Shown: piece by piece, positions 1-59,480 of the stretch
How the letters are laid out: every line of letters begins with the position of its first letter
Position numbering within the stretch: position 1 is the stretch's first letter
Assembly: GCA_035236585.1 (NCBI GenBank)
Contig: CP141132.1
Span: 20,559,945-20,623,944, forward strand
Length of the DNA: 64,000 nt
Origin: Warburgia ugandensis
Taxonomy: Eukaryota; Streptophyta; Magnoliopsida; Canellales; Canellaceae
Direction: 5' to 3'
Translations under genes and position numbers: made by a program
Notes under the pieces: generated by a model
Databases searched by the model: none
The model's input: only the letters and a program-made list of their open reading frames with translations
What the model was told of the DNA's origin: nothing

Positions 1-1684
1 TGTTCCACTCCTACTCTCCTTGCTAAAATTACATTCCATATATTCTGTCTTAGTTCGGCTAATTTTAAATCCTTCAGATTCTAATGCTTCTCTCCATAAC
101 TCTAGCTTTATGTTTACACCCTTCCTTGTCTCATCAAGTAAGACTATATCATTTGCAAATAGCATGTACTAGGGAATCTCCTTGTGTAAATGTTTTGTTA
201 ACTCATCCATAACTAATGTGAAGAGGTATGGACTCAATGCTGATCTTTGGTGCAATCCTACAGTGACAGGAAAATCACCAGTTACGCCACTAGTGGTCTT
301 AACATTTATTATCGCTCCCTCATACATATATTTAATTATGTCTATATACCCCTGAGAAACCCCCTTACCACCCAACACCCTCCATATTAACTCTCTAGGG
401 ACTCTATCATAAGCTTTCTCTAAGTCGATAAAGACCATATGTAGGTCTTTTCTCCTCTCCCTATATTTCTCTACTAATTGTCTTAATAAGAAAATAGCTT
501 CCATCGTAGACCTCCCAGGCATGAAACCAAACTAATTCTCCGATACACTTGTTTCATGTCGTAGCCTCTTCTCAATCACTCTTTCAAAAAGTTTTATGGT
601 GTCGCTCATAAGTTTGATCCCTCGATCATTAGTGCAACTTTGTATGTCTCCTTCATTCTTTGATAACTTTTTGCACTGTTTCACTCCACCACCATGTTTC
701 CTTTGCTAATAGCTTTTTACCTTTAGATACTCCGAAGACATCTTTTGCCACTTTCTTAATGGACTTAGCCATATTAGTCCACATGGTATTTACTTCTGTT
801 TCATAGTTCCAATTTCCTTCTACCATCAACTAATTTTTGAATGAGGTTATTTTCTCTCCTTTTAAGTTCCACCACTTAGTTTTTGGATGTATATTAAGTT
901 CAGTTCTTTTACTCCATCTTTTAATATGGATATCCATAACCATTAACCTACGTTGTGAGGTTAAACTCTCACCAGGTATCACCTTACAATCCTTGCATAT
1001 AGAGCGTTCATTATTCCTAAGTAGAAAAAAGTCTATTTGGCTTTTATGAAGTCCACTTTTAAAGGTTATTAAGTGTTCATCCCTTTTCTTAAAGAGTGTA
1101 TTTGCAATGGACAGGTTATCTGACAAAGCAAAATCGAGGATATTCTCCCCCATCTCATATCGGTCACCTATACCATACTCTTCGTGTATTCTATCATATC
1201 CTTCCTTATCTTTTCCTACATGGCCATTTAAGTCTGCTCCTATAAATATCCCCTCAGTGTTGGGAATTTTTTGTATGACTCCCTCCATATCTTCCCAAAA
1301 CTGTCTCTTGATTATATCTTGTAACCCTACTTGTGGTGCGTATGCACTTATAACATTTATAATCTGCTCTCCTAGAACAAATTTTATTATTATAATTCTA
1401 TCATTAATTCTTTTAACGTCCACAATTTTGTCCTTTAATTCCTTATTCACTATTATTCATACTCCATTTCTGTTATTTTCCTTTCATACGTACCATAATT
1501 TATACCCATCTATTTCTCTAGCTTTGTCCCCTTTCCACTTGGTTTCTTGGATACAAGCGATGTTGGCTCTCCTATGTTTCATCGCGTCTATAACTCCAAA
1601 CTCTTACCTGTCAGTGGCCCTATATTCCATGTAGCGATGCGAATCTTATGTTCTGGAGATACCCTATTTACTACTGCCTTTCTC

Positions 1685-1905
1685 AACCTCCATGGTATGA
1701 ACTCATGTCCACTTTTCATTGCACCTGGGTTCTGATGCAGCGCGTTGCTTCTAAGGGGACGCTCTAGCAACCCTTGCCCACTTTTCACTATACTCGGGAT
1801 CCGATGTAGTGCATCGCTTCTAGTAGAACGCCCTAGCAACCCTTGCCTATTTTTCACCGCACCCGGGATCCGATGCAACGCGTCGCTTATGGGGAACACG
1901 CTATT
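1685..1905 (-). repeat. 69-bp (23-codon) tandem repeat in LINE copy 1
   Basis: Three units start near 1734, 1803 and 1872 (spacing 69 and 69 bp). In the LINE frame each reads about RSDALHRIPGAVKNRQGLL and the array runs in frame into the endonuclease start RIATWNIG. Equivalent arrays occur in LINE copies 5 and 6. Confidence 0.85.
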
Positions 1906-1960
1906 TTGAGGGAATGTCAGTTTTCGATTTATGTCATGTTGGGGTTGCCATAGTTGTAAA

Positions 1961-2215
1961 AAGCTGAAGATGATTTCATTTCTTCCTTGCAAACTAATGC
2001 AAATGCATATTCATTTGCAAGTAGAAAAGAAATAACAAAATCATCTTCAGCTTAACCCTTGCCGGTTGGCTACTTGACGCAAGGGTGGCTGTATTGTAAG
2101 AAGCTGGAGATGATTTTCATTTCTTCCTCACAAACTAATATACAAATTCATATTCATTTGTAAGAAAGAACTAACAGAATCATCTTGAACTTCCCCCTTG
2201 CCAGCTGGTACCTGA
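1961..2215. repeat. Duplicated stem-loop monomer in LINE 5' region
   Basis: AAGCTGAAGATGATTT at 1961-1976 is perfectly complementary to 2038-2053, with a nested CTTGCAAA/TTTGCAAG pair. A second diverged monomer covers about 2099-2215. LINE copy 5 has a single version at about 38293-38405. Confidence 0.8.
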
Positions 2216-2268
2216 CGCAAGACCCTCCTCCTTTTTCATCCGGGGTTGGGACCGGCATTGGCGGAGTT

Positions 2269-4570
2269 AATTCATGAAAATGACATAAATTTGTAAAACA
2301 AACAAGACAAATAATGATGAAGAACGAAAATAGAGACACCCCCAAAACCAATTTGAAATTACAGAAAATGAAAACTGAACATAACCAGTAAGAGGAAAAC
2401 TAAAAGTAAAGTGACCTAACTTAAGTAACACAAACTCAAAGAGAACGAAAGTGAAAAGCTACCTGGAATGTGAAGTCCTAGATTCAAGTATGTCTTCCAT
2501 GTATGCTCAACCAAAACCAGAACCAGGGAAAGCAAGAGAAGAAAGGAGATAAAAATGAACATTGTAATGGGTCTTTGTAGAATCCAAGCTGTAGGTGCCG
2601 AGATTTATTACCAGAAATGCAGAGGGTTTAGGATTTGCCAGACACCTAAAAGGGAGAATGAATTAATTTAGGAAAAATGAATGTTTCTCCCATAAAACCC
2701 ATTGCAGCACATAAATACTCTTTCATAATCCCTTAATTACAAAAGAACCAACTTATTTTTCTCATAAATGATCACATAAATGCATGACATCTTCATTTTA
2801 AAACCTGAAGCTGTTAGAAACAAAGGTATCTGATGCTTCAATCTGATTGGAGGTGCAAATCTGACCAAATTGGAAGCACCAAATTCATAGAGGGAAGTGT
2901 TGAATACTGAAATGCAAGCACTGCAGCCGCCAATCTGGAAGTGTTCGCTTCCCACACTGGAAGTGCGGAAAGGAGAAGTGGTGTGTCTGGCCTCCGGGGG
3001 CGCTTCTGGTAACCTATGAGGGAATGTCCTCTTGGTTGTCGCCAGTCATCCTTCCCCTCAGCACCTCTGTCAAGCCCTATGCCATAGAGTGAAAGTTTAG
3101 TTTTCCTTGAACTTGTTGATGTCAAATCTACAGTTTGGTGTCTTTGTTGTCAACTAGGCATATGACATGCCTAGAGATCCCCAAATTCAGGGAACAGGTA
3201 TTTTCAAATGTACCTTGATCTTCATCTCTCCAAACCACTTGGTTGAAGCTTCAATACTACTTATTAAACATTGAACAATGTCCAAACATGTATATGGCAA
3301 AATCAAGGATATAAACCACATAATATTGGAGGACATTTACGTCGAATTGTGCCCATCCATTGGATGATAGGAGAAATATTCATCACTAATTCTCAGGGAA
3401 AAAAATAATAAAGTACTTAATTTGTTCTCACTCCTGACAACAATTTACCTACATGTGAATGCACACGCGTCTCTCGTGTCCCAGAAGTTCTCACTTAATC
3501 CTTGACAATTTTGCAGACATGCACATGCGATTATCTTACAACTGCACACTCATATTAGCAGTCTATCAAAAGCCATCCTCTTTCATCATTTTTGTCTCCA
3601 AAAGTTCCCTTCTCCTGCCACATTCCATTTCTTCTCTCGCTTATCTCTTGACCCATTTTCCATTTCTTTCCTACCTAAATTTCTTACTTGCATATTGCAA
3701 GAGAGTGGATTGCCCTCTTCATACCTGTATTGTATGTGGAGAAAACAGTATGGTATGTTTAAATGTGATTATGGCCATCAATTGGGGGTGGGGCAGGGAT
3801 GTGGAGAGGCGCAGTTTTATATATAATCTTGTAGATCATGTAGACTCTCAAATGAGGCCAGCATGCAGTCCTATTCCACTAAAATTAAGCATTTGGATTT
3901 TTTGTGGTATCTCTCAATCAAACTTGATGGAAGCAAAAATGTACTGCTAGTAAAATATGCTATTTATGTTCACATGGTACATGTGACCCCTAGTAAATGG
4001 AAGTTGAGAATGAGCCTAGCAACCCTAGCTTACTTGATGGATGGGAGTTGGGAAGAGAACCACAATTGAAGAGAGATGGATCAAGCTTTGACAAATGGAG
4101 GCCTGTCTTCTCTTCTAAAAGGAATAATAGGTTCAAGTAGGAAATCTTTCTTTTTTGCTTAAAGTTCTTTCCAGAAAATAATTCATGAATAAGTAGTCAG
4201 CTAAACTCAGGAAAACCCATTTTCTATTGGAACAATCTTTTCTTAGATAGAGGAGTACACAGATTCATGGAACCCCTGTTAGTCCTAATGTACTGTTTGG
4301 TGTTTCAATTATCTTCTAGTACAACTATGCACTTCAGTACACTATATACTAGCGTACATTCTACTATTTAGGAGTACAAGCCTATTTTACCTTGTGCTTC
4401 CTTCACTAATGTAGTTGTTTTAATTTATTACTACATTTGTTGAACACTTTAGTTTAAGTGGTAGATAAAAGAAATTCATAATCAAGCAGTGAGAACATGC
4501 TTGATAGGTTTATCACCATGAACATTTTGATGATATTAAAGTTGTATAAACACTAATATTTTTAATTATT
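2269..4570. other. No recognisable gene
   Basis: AT-rich non-coding sequence, probably an AUG3 intron because the missing 5' exons were not found here. Only short ORFs without recognisable motifs. The segment about 2840-3125 is more GC-rich and open on the minus strand for 95 codons, but I recognise no domain. Confidence 0.4.
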
Positions 4571-4580
4571 AGTAAGATCT

Positions 4581-6980
4581 GGACATTTTAGATCATAAAT
4601 GTTATAAGTGCATGCGCACCACAAGGAGGGTTAGAAGATATAATTAAGAGATAATTTTGGAAAGATATGAAGGAAGTCATGCAAGAAATTCCCAACATAG
4701 AGGGGATATTTACAGGAGCAGAGTTAAATGGCCATATAGGAAAAGGAAGGATATGATAGGATACATGGAAGTTATGGTATTGGAGAATGAAATGAGATGG
4801 GGGAAGCTATCCTCAATTTTTCTTTGGCATATAACCTGGCCCTTACCAGCACATTCTTTAAGAAGAGGGATGAACACTTAATAACCTGTAAAGTGGACTC
4901 CATAAAAGCCAAATATACTTTCTTTTACGTAGGAATACCGAAAGATCAATATGTAAGGATTGTAATGTAATACTTGGTAAGAGTTTAACCTCAAACATAG
5001 GTTAATGGTTATGGATATCTATATTAAAAAATGGAAGAAAGGAAATGAACTTAACAGGTATCCAAAAACTAAGTGGTGGAACTTAAAAGGGAAGAAAATA
5101 ACCTCACTTACAAATAAGTTGATGGTAGAAGGAAATTGGAACAATGAAACAGAAGTAAAGACCATGTGGATTAATATGGTTGAGTCTATTAAGAGAGTGG
5201 CAAAAGATGTCTTAGGAGTATCTAAGGGTAAAAGACAATTAGTAAAGGAAACTTGGTGGTGGAGTGAAATAGTACAAAAAGTTATAAAAAATTTTTTTGG
5301 TGTGTTTTAAAGCATAGTAGAAGACTAGAAATAATGAAAACTATGAACAATATAAGAATGCTAAAAGGATTGCTAAGAGAATAGTGAGGCTAAATTCAAA
5401 GCATATGATGATCTTTATAATAGACTAGGATCAGGAGAAGGTGAAAAAGATGTGTTTAAACTTGCAAAAATAAGACAACAGAAGGGCAAGGACTTAGACT
5501 ACGTTAAGTGCATTAGAAGTGATGATCAAAGGATACTAGTCAAAGATAATGAGATCAAACAAAGGTGGGAAAGTTACTTTCAAAAATTGCTAAATGACAA
5601 TTGCCCTAAGAATATAGGGATTGAAAGTACTGTGAACCTAAATAACATTAGATATTATAGATATGACCTTAGGATTAGAATACTTGAAGTGAAAGAGGTC
5701 TTGAAAAAGATGAAACCAGGAAAGGCCTTGGGGCCTGATGATATACTAGCAGAGGTTTGGAAGCAACTTATGAGCTACACTATGAAACTTTTTGAAAGAG
5801 TGATTGAGAAGAGACTATGGCATGAGACAAGTGTATTGGAGAACCAATTTGGTTTCATGCCTGGGAGGTCTACCATGAAAGCTATTTTCTTACGAAGACA
5901 ATTGATAAAGAAATATAGAGAGAGGAGGAAGGACCACCACATTTTCTTTATTGACTTAGAGAAAGCTTATGATTGGGTCCCTAGAGAGTTAATATAGAGT
6001 GTTGGGTGGGAAAGGGGTTCATAGGGGTATATAGAAATAATTAAAGATATGTATGAGGGAGCGGTAACAAATGTTAAGACCACTAGCTGAGAGACCTATG
6101 ATTTTCTTATCACTGTAGGATTGCACCAAGGATCGGCATTGAGCTCATACCTTTCACGTTGGTTATGGATGAGTTAACAAAACATCTGCATGAGGAGATT
6201 CCATGGTGCATGCTATTTGCAGATGATATAGTTTTAATTGATGAGACAAAGGAGAGTGTAAATACAAAGCCAGATTTATTGAGAGAATCATTAGAACATA
6301 AAGGATTTATAATTAGCCAAACTAAGATAGAGTATATGAAATGCAATTTTAGCAAGGAGAGTAGGAGTGGAGCACTAGTAAAGATTGATAACCAAGAAGT
6401 CTCCATAAAAGACCACTTTCGGTACTTAGGATCAATGATTCATGAGAGTGGAGAGATTGAGAGGAAGGTTACCTAGAGAATCCAAGCGGTTGGAACAAAT
6501 GGAGATGTGCATCTGGAGTTTTGTGTGATCGGTGAGTGCCACTCAAATTAAAAGGAAAATTTTATAGGATGGCTATAAGGCCAGCCATGCTCGATGGATC
6601 AAAGTGTTGGCAATTAAAGAACATCATGTTCATAAGATGAGCATAGCAGAAATGAGGATGTTGAGATGGATGAGTTGCAAGACAAGAAAGGACAGAATTA
6701 GGAATGAAAACATTAGTTGAAACTTAGGGGTAGCACCAATAGGTAACAAGATGAGGGAGATTAGACTTAGATGGTTTGGACATGTCCAACAAAGACTGAG
6801 GCAATGCAAGTAGAAGGTTCTAAAAGGGCAAGGGGAGGCCCAAAAAACGTGGATAGAAGTGGTAAGAAAAGATTTAAAAACTTTGGGACTAAACGAAGCC
6901 ATGATACATAATAGAGGGGAATGGAGGAACAAGATTCATGTGGTCGACCCCCTTATTGGGATAAGGTCTTGATGATGATG
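4581..6980 (+). mobile_element. RTE-clade LINE copy 2, 5'-truncated, sense to AUG3
   Basis: It begins inside the endonuclease (match starts about 4590) and ends in the family tail ttgatgatgatg at 6970-6980. It is flanked by a 10-bp target-site duplication, agtaagatct (4571-4580) and agtaaaatct (6981-6990). Endonuclease-RT linker MFKLAKIRQQKGKDLDYVKC lies at about 5452. RT motif FIDLEKAYDWVPRELI lies at about 5945 and the catalytic FADD is intact at about 6217. Frame breaks, a deletion near 5765 and stops at 5996 and 6474 make it a pseudogene. It is the only LINE copy in the same orientation as AUG3. Confidence 0.9.
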
Positions 6981-6990
6981 AGTAAAATCT

Positions 6991-7709
6991 TTATAACATA
7001 AAAGAAGAAGGAAAGTGGTGATCCTTCCAAACAATATCACAAGGCAAGTTCCCATCGGCTTTTCTGCAAGCCAGTATTCTTAGTGACATTTATATTGTGA
7101 TTCTTGTCTAGAAAAGACAACTTCTCTTTTTCTTTTTGGGCCAGTCAGTTATAGTGTTAGTGTCTCTCTGAGTCTCTGCATGTGTGCTGGGGTGGCAAAG
7201 GGGGGGAAGAGACCTTTCTCTTTTCCTATCTGCTTTGGGGTCTGAAGAGAAAATTGAGAAAATGTTTCAGTCCTAATGACTGCAAATGGAATTTTTCTGT
7301 GGAAATCAAAACAGCTCATGGTTTTTAGGATTCCGCTGCCCCTCCCCCACAAAAAAGGAAAAAAAGAAAAAAAAAGAAAAGATTTGGTCTTAGAACTAGT
7401 GCGGCAGTTTTGGCAGAGTTAAAGGACTTCACAACTCATGTGTTTCAGTTATCTAACACTTGTGATAACTGAGTCAACTCAGGTAAGTCTTGAATTGACA
7501 TGGTGATCCATGCACTATGCCTACCAGCAAGTATTTTATGATGTTTTAATGTTTTTGTTTATGAAACTTACCTTTTCTTGTGGTGGAAAAAATGAACTTA
7601 TGCGTTGCCTCTCAACTTTTAGCTTGTGTTGTCTTTCCAACTAGAAAATCTCAGCACTCTTGTCTCCTGAAAATTTGACAATTTTCTGACTAAATTTTCT
7701 GGCTTTTAG
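6991..7709. other. AUG3 intron sequence upstream of exon A
   Basis: No gene recognised. It contains an A-rich stretch at 7350-7380 and a doubtful exon-like segment at 7448-7481 ending before gtaagt (see findings). Confidence 0.5.
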
Positions 7710-55656
<47,947 letters not shown>

Positions 55657-57100
55657 AGATCTCTGCTCTTTCCATTGCATGCATGATGATATTTCACTGT
55701 CCAGCAAGTCTTCAAGGTAAGATTGTGAGCTAGAACCTGTAGATGGATTATGAAATAAAAAGGCTTCTTTTATATGATTTTAAATAGTGACTCCATTTTT
55801 ATTTGTTGATTCTGTTAGTAATAGAAGTCACTCTGGCAATGTTTTGACTTTCCGGCAATATGCTTCTCAAGGTATGATTCCAAGCTTACACAATGGCTTG
55901 TTGGGTCTTAATGTCAAAGGTTGACTTAATATGGTTTTAAATGAAAAACTCGATCATTCTTGTTTGCAGGTGGATTTTGTTCAACGTCAGAAGTCACTCC
56001 ATTGCCGACCTTATGAACTTTCGTTATGGGTCTGCAATTTATCTGTGCATAAGAAATCAATGTTGTGAATGTGAGCATGACAACTACTTTGGCAGGAGTG
56101 TTCAGTATGTGCGGTAGCTGATACGATTTGCATTTTGCACATCAAAACCTTTCCCAAATTAGGGAGCGTCCTTTCCTTGGTCTATTTTGGCTGCATGTCT
56201 TCGGAGAAAATATTAAAACTTCCCAGAGAATAAACTATATATTACCAACCAAGAGTTTGCTCGAGTGACCAGGGTTCAAGGCTGTACACAAGTGTATGTG
56301 TATCCATCTTCCCCCCTCCACCCAAAAAAAAAGGGTAATGTATACGATGAAAATGTAACTGTTGTCGATGTTCTTCATTTGCATAAATAAATTCTAGAGA
56401 ACGAGCTTCACTGGTAACCGGTATGGAGGTCGTTGTCTAGCGCCTGGTGTCTAAGTGGAGATAACATGAGCTAGACAAGGAAGAAATTCAACTTATAGCT
56501 CAAAAGTAGGCACCAGATCCCAATCTATAACTCCAATTGGTCGGCCCTTTGGAAGATTAACCATTTATAATCTTGTCCATATCCCAGATGGCCATAGACC
56601 GGATATCTTATCCATTTTAGAACTCCAGGAAACAGTGGCTGAAATCATCCAATGAAGGAGATTTTTGGCGCATAGCTCATCTATGACACGAGTCAGATTG
56701 TGAATAGTTCGGATCTTTGAAAAGCTGGTATCCCACTAAAGTTTTATCTGCCGAAAAGTGGGGTAGGTGTGGCCTATTGAAAAGGGTCATGTAGAGATGA
56801 GGCGTCTAAGAATAGCGATTTTCCCTTAACAAGGCCTTTTGATCTTACCTTTGAAAGCTTCCCTTTTCGTAGGCTTCGGTCTCTGTGAATCTGTTGGTCA
56901 TCTTGTAAGATGCGTCTGCAGAGGTGCAAGTTCGAAGAACAGGTTGCCGCTCAGCTTCGGTGAGAGCACCACCATTTTGGTTAAGGCATCTAGAACCTGA
57001 CATTGTAGTGGGTTTAGACAGCTGGTAAGAAGCCAAATGACACGATCTTTGCCACACAATACCGGGATCACCATATTATCAAAAGAGTTTATTAATAAAA
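55657..57100. other. AUG3 3' flank
   Basis: Probable 3' untranslated region, with AATAAA at 55754 and further AATAAA sites near 56230 and 56386. A weak internal similarity (55696-55860 against 55865-56010, both with tcaaggta-gatt and agaagtcactc) suggests another old duplication. No other gene recognised; the 70-codon minus frame at 57057-56845 has no recognised domain. Confidence 0.45.
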
Positions 57101-57559
57101 CATTCTATCAGCTGGACATCTGCTTGTGTCGATTTTTTTTTTTTTTTCTTTTGACGAAAAACCTTTGTACAACTTGATTTGTCCGTATTGATCAGATAGG
57201 GCTAAATGCAATAGCCAAAAACTAGGTAGAGTTAGATAAATTAGATAAAAGCAAAGGGGAAAAGGAGATGATTTTAGGTTTTTCAAATTGAGCTTAGTAG
57301 TGTAAGGGATGATGAGTGAGCAGTTAGATTTTTTCTTTTTTGAAATATAGTCATCAATTTACAAATTCTTGCCTGTTTTATAGTTTCGATCATTTAAAAA
57401 ACTTCTACCATTGATTTTTTGCAATCACTTAATCGCAACCGCTCTTTATCTGCTAGCCTTGTTTTAGAAAAGGGGAAATTGATCCAATAATAAGTATGCT
57501 TTTAGAGGCAATGCATTTGTCTCACCTCATGGTTCTTTCTTATGGATAAGGATTTGTTA

Positions 57560-59480
57560 ACATCTAGATGATAAGCAACTAAGGGATGTGTCGTCTTTGT
57601 AATATGGTCACAAGAGGGGGCTGAATTGGGCCCAAATCAAGTTTAAAACTTTTTGCAAACTTTGAAATTAAGTAATCAATTTGAGAAATCAAATTTTGAA
57701 AATTTAAATTTTGGCACAAAGATGCTAGACACAGAAATTTATAATGGTTTTGCGAGCGAACATTGTTTCCTACTTTTCTTCCAAAGTAACACTATCCAAA
57801 TTACTATGCCAACCCTTTTCCACTTGTGCTAAACCAACCCTTCCCAACTATCAATATCATTAAAGTTCGAAACTCACATTTGCTTGTTATTGGTCTTGTT
57901 GACTATAAGGAATGGGAAGACTTGGCTTGGATGATTTTTGGGTTGATTTGGAGTCACCCACACTATACACAAGGACTAGCTCTCACAATGGCAAAGCAAC
58001 TTGTTGTGCACAATGGAGAAAAATGAAACCTTAATTGATGGAGAGCATGAAAAAATTCATTCAAATGCTATAAAAACCTATATTTCAGGATTCAAAATCA
58101 TGGGAAAATACAGAAATTGTGGATCTATATCAGATTGTTAATACCCTATCTATCTATTCTAACAATATGACTTGGCACTTTGACAAATCTTAGTGAAGTC
58201 TACCCCATTGACAAATTGATAGATATGACTTATAGAAAATAGTAGGAATTGAAGTAAGTGAAAATAGTATATGTTAAGGTCTCTAGCCTCACTCTCAGCA
58301 CAAACATCCTATTCTACCAGCACTTTGATAACGGGCAGTTCATGAAGAACCTTTACCCAAACTTCATTGCAATAGCTGAATGGTTGACTAAGTATAGCAA
58401 AGAAGTTTGTGGACTTTGGGCACCCTCCCTAAATTGCTTTCAAAATCGTCAAAGATCATTCCAAAATGCCAGCTAAGAGCAGTTGTAGATGACTCATTAG
58501 AAATGGAAGGAGTTGAAAACTACATTGATGTCGATCCTACACAATTCTACAATTATAAGAAGATGAATGGTAACGATGTTGAACATTGATAAAATATGAA
58601 GGCACACATATGGAACCTCTTGTTAGAGGGTATTCTCAAAGAAGGCATCATCAAGTGTTTCTCCTTCTATAAACTACTCCCATACACTGATGCTCAACCC
58701 ATGAACTATGTGGAACTCCCAAAAGATTTTATTCAAGCTTGCATCAAACCTTAGCGCCCAACGTTTAATCCCCTAGCTCATATGATTTGATCAATGTACC
58801 CTCGCTTCTTAAACCTGAATCCATGACCTTTTATATTTACCATGATGCTTTTGGCCACAAAGGTGAAGATTTCCCTACATTGAAAATTCACGTTAGCAAT
58901 CTTCTACAAGATTACATTGATGCAAGAAACATTAGTGTCTTTCAATTTTGCAAATCCATACCATTCATGAAAAACCTTTCTATTAAATCTAACTACCACT
59001 TGTCATCTTCCAAGCCTGCATCTATATCCTTGCCTCCCCCAAAAAGACTTGGGCACTTTCCAATTTGCAATTGAGAAGCAAAATGATCGGAAGGATTAGA
59101 CCCTCCAATGACTTTACCATGACATCATTCATCCTTCCACCACTGCTTCTCAAGTCAAGAGATACTATATTCATTACTTCCTAGATGAAGGTTTAACCCC
59201 TGACATTGTGATGGCTTGTTTCTCCTTCTATACTCCCTTACCTGAAGATTTCATCCCTCTTTCATTCTTTGATGAGTCGTCATCAAGCCCAAGCCAAGTT
59301 ACTTACAAGAAATCAATATGGTAAAGATAATCCCTTAGTTTGGGAAGGGTAAGGCACTTGTTGTCTATCCTTCTTTCAGAGTACTTGATTCCACTTAAGC
59401 CATTTCTAAGTCTCCAATCACACCTTAGTCCATCCAATTTGCTTCTAGACCATTGTTGAGAGTTTTCCTACAAGTGCAGT
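57560..59480 (+). pseudogene. Degenerate coding-like region, possibly LTR-retrotransposon gag
   Basis: Short + strand frames, for example 58787-59074, contain FYIYHDAFGHKGEDFPTLKI followed by HVSNLLQDYIDARNISV. This resembles the gag region of some plant gypsy elements, in which H-x-GH-x-x-ED-C-x-x-LK is common; here the Cys is replaced. The frame at 59160-59270 repeats a C-FSFYxxLP theme also seen at 58658. No RT or integrase was seen and the frames are broken. Low certainty. Confidence 0.3.

Larger units (their letters stand above)
1..2268 (-). mobile_element. RTE-clade LINE copy 1, cut by window start, 5' end present
   Basis: On the minus strand, 1-650 encodes reverse transcriptase with FIDLEKAYDRVPRELIW (motif A), SALSPYLFTLVMDEL (motif B) and a catalytic box reading FAND instead of FADD at about 148-159. 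A stop codon replaces a Trp next to this box. About 590 bp of the endonuclease-RT linker are missing at about 655 compared with copy 4. From about 665 to 1600 lies the AP-type endonuclease with GADLNGHVG and SQIDFFLLR. The usual SQHRLMV catalytic His is Arg (SQRRLMV). Upstream are three 69-bp repeats (about 1690-1900) and a 5' stem-loop region ending at 2268 in AACTCCGC (minus strand). Not functional. Confidence 0.9.

Noticed and set aside
1107-1634. 175-codon + strand frame
   Set aside because: Complement shadow of the LINE endonuclease on the minus strand.
2181-2268. Possible self-cleaving (HDV-like) ribozyme at the LINE 5' end
   Set aside because: Some LINEs have such ribozymes, but I could not pair the first bases of the element with a downstream strand in the required layout.
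2838-3125. 95-codon open minus-strand frame in a GC-richer patch
   Set aside because: No recognisable domain, no neighbouring exon signals and overlapping open frames; could be repeat-derived, but there is no support for a gene.
56845-57057. 70-codon minus-strand frame downstream of AUG3
   Set aside because: Plausible composition but no recognised family and no supporting exon structure.
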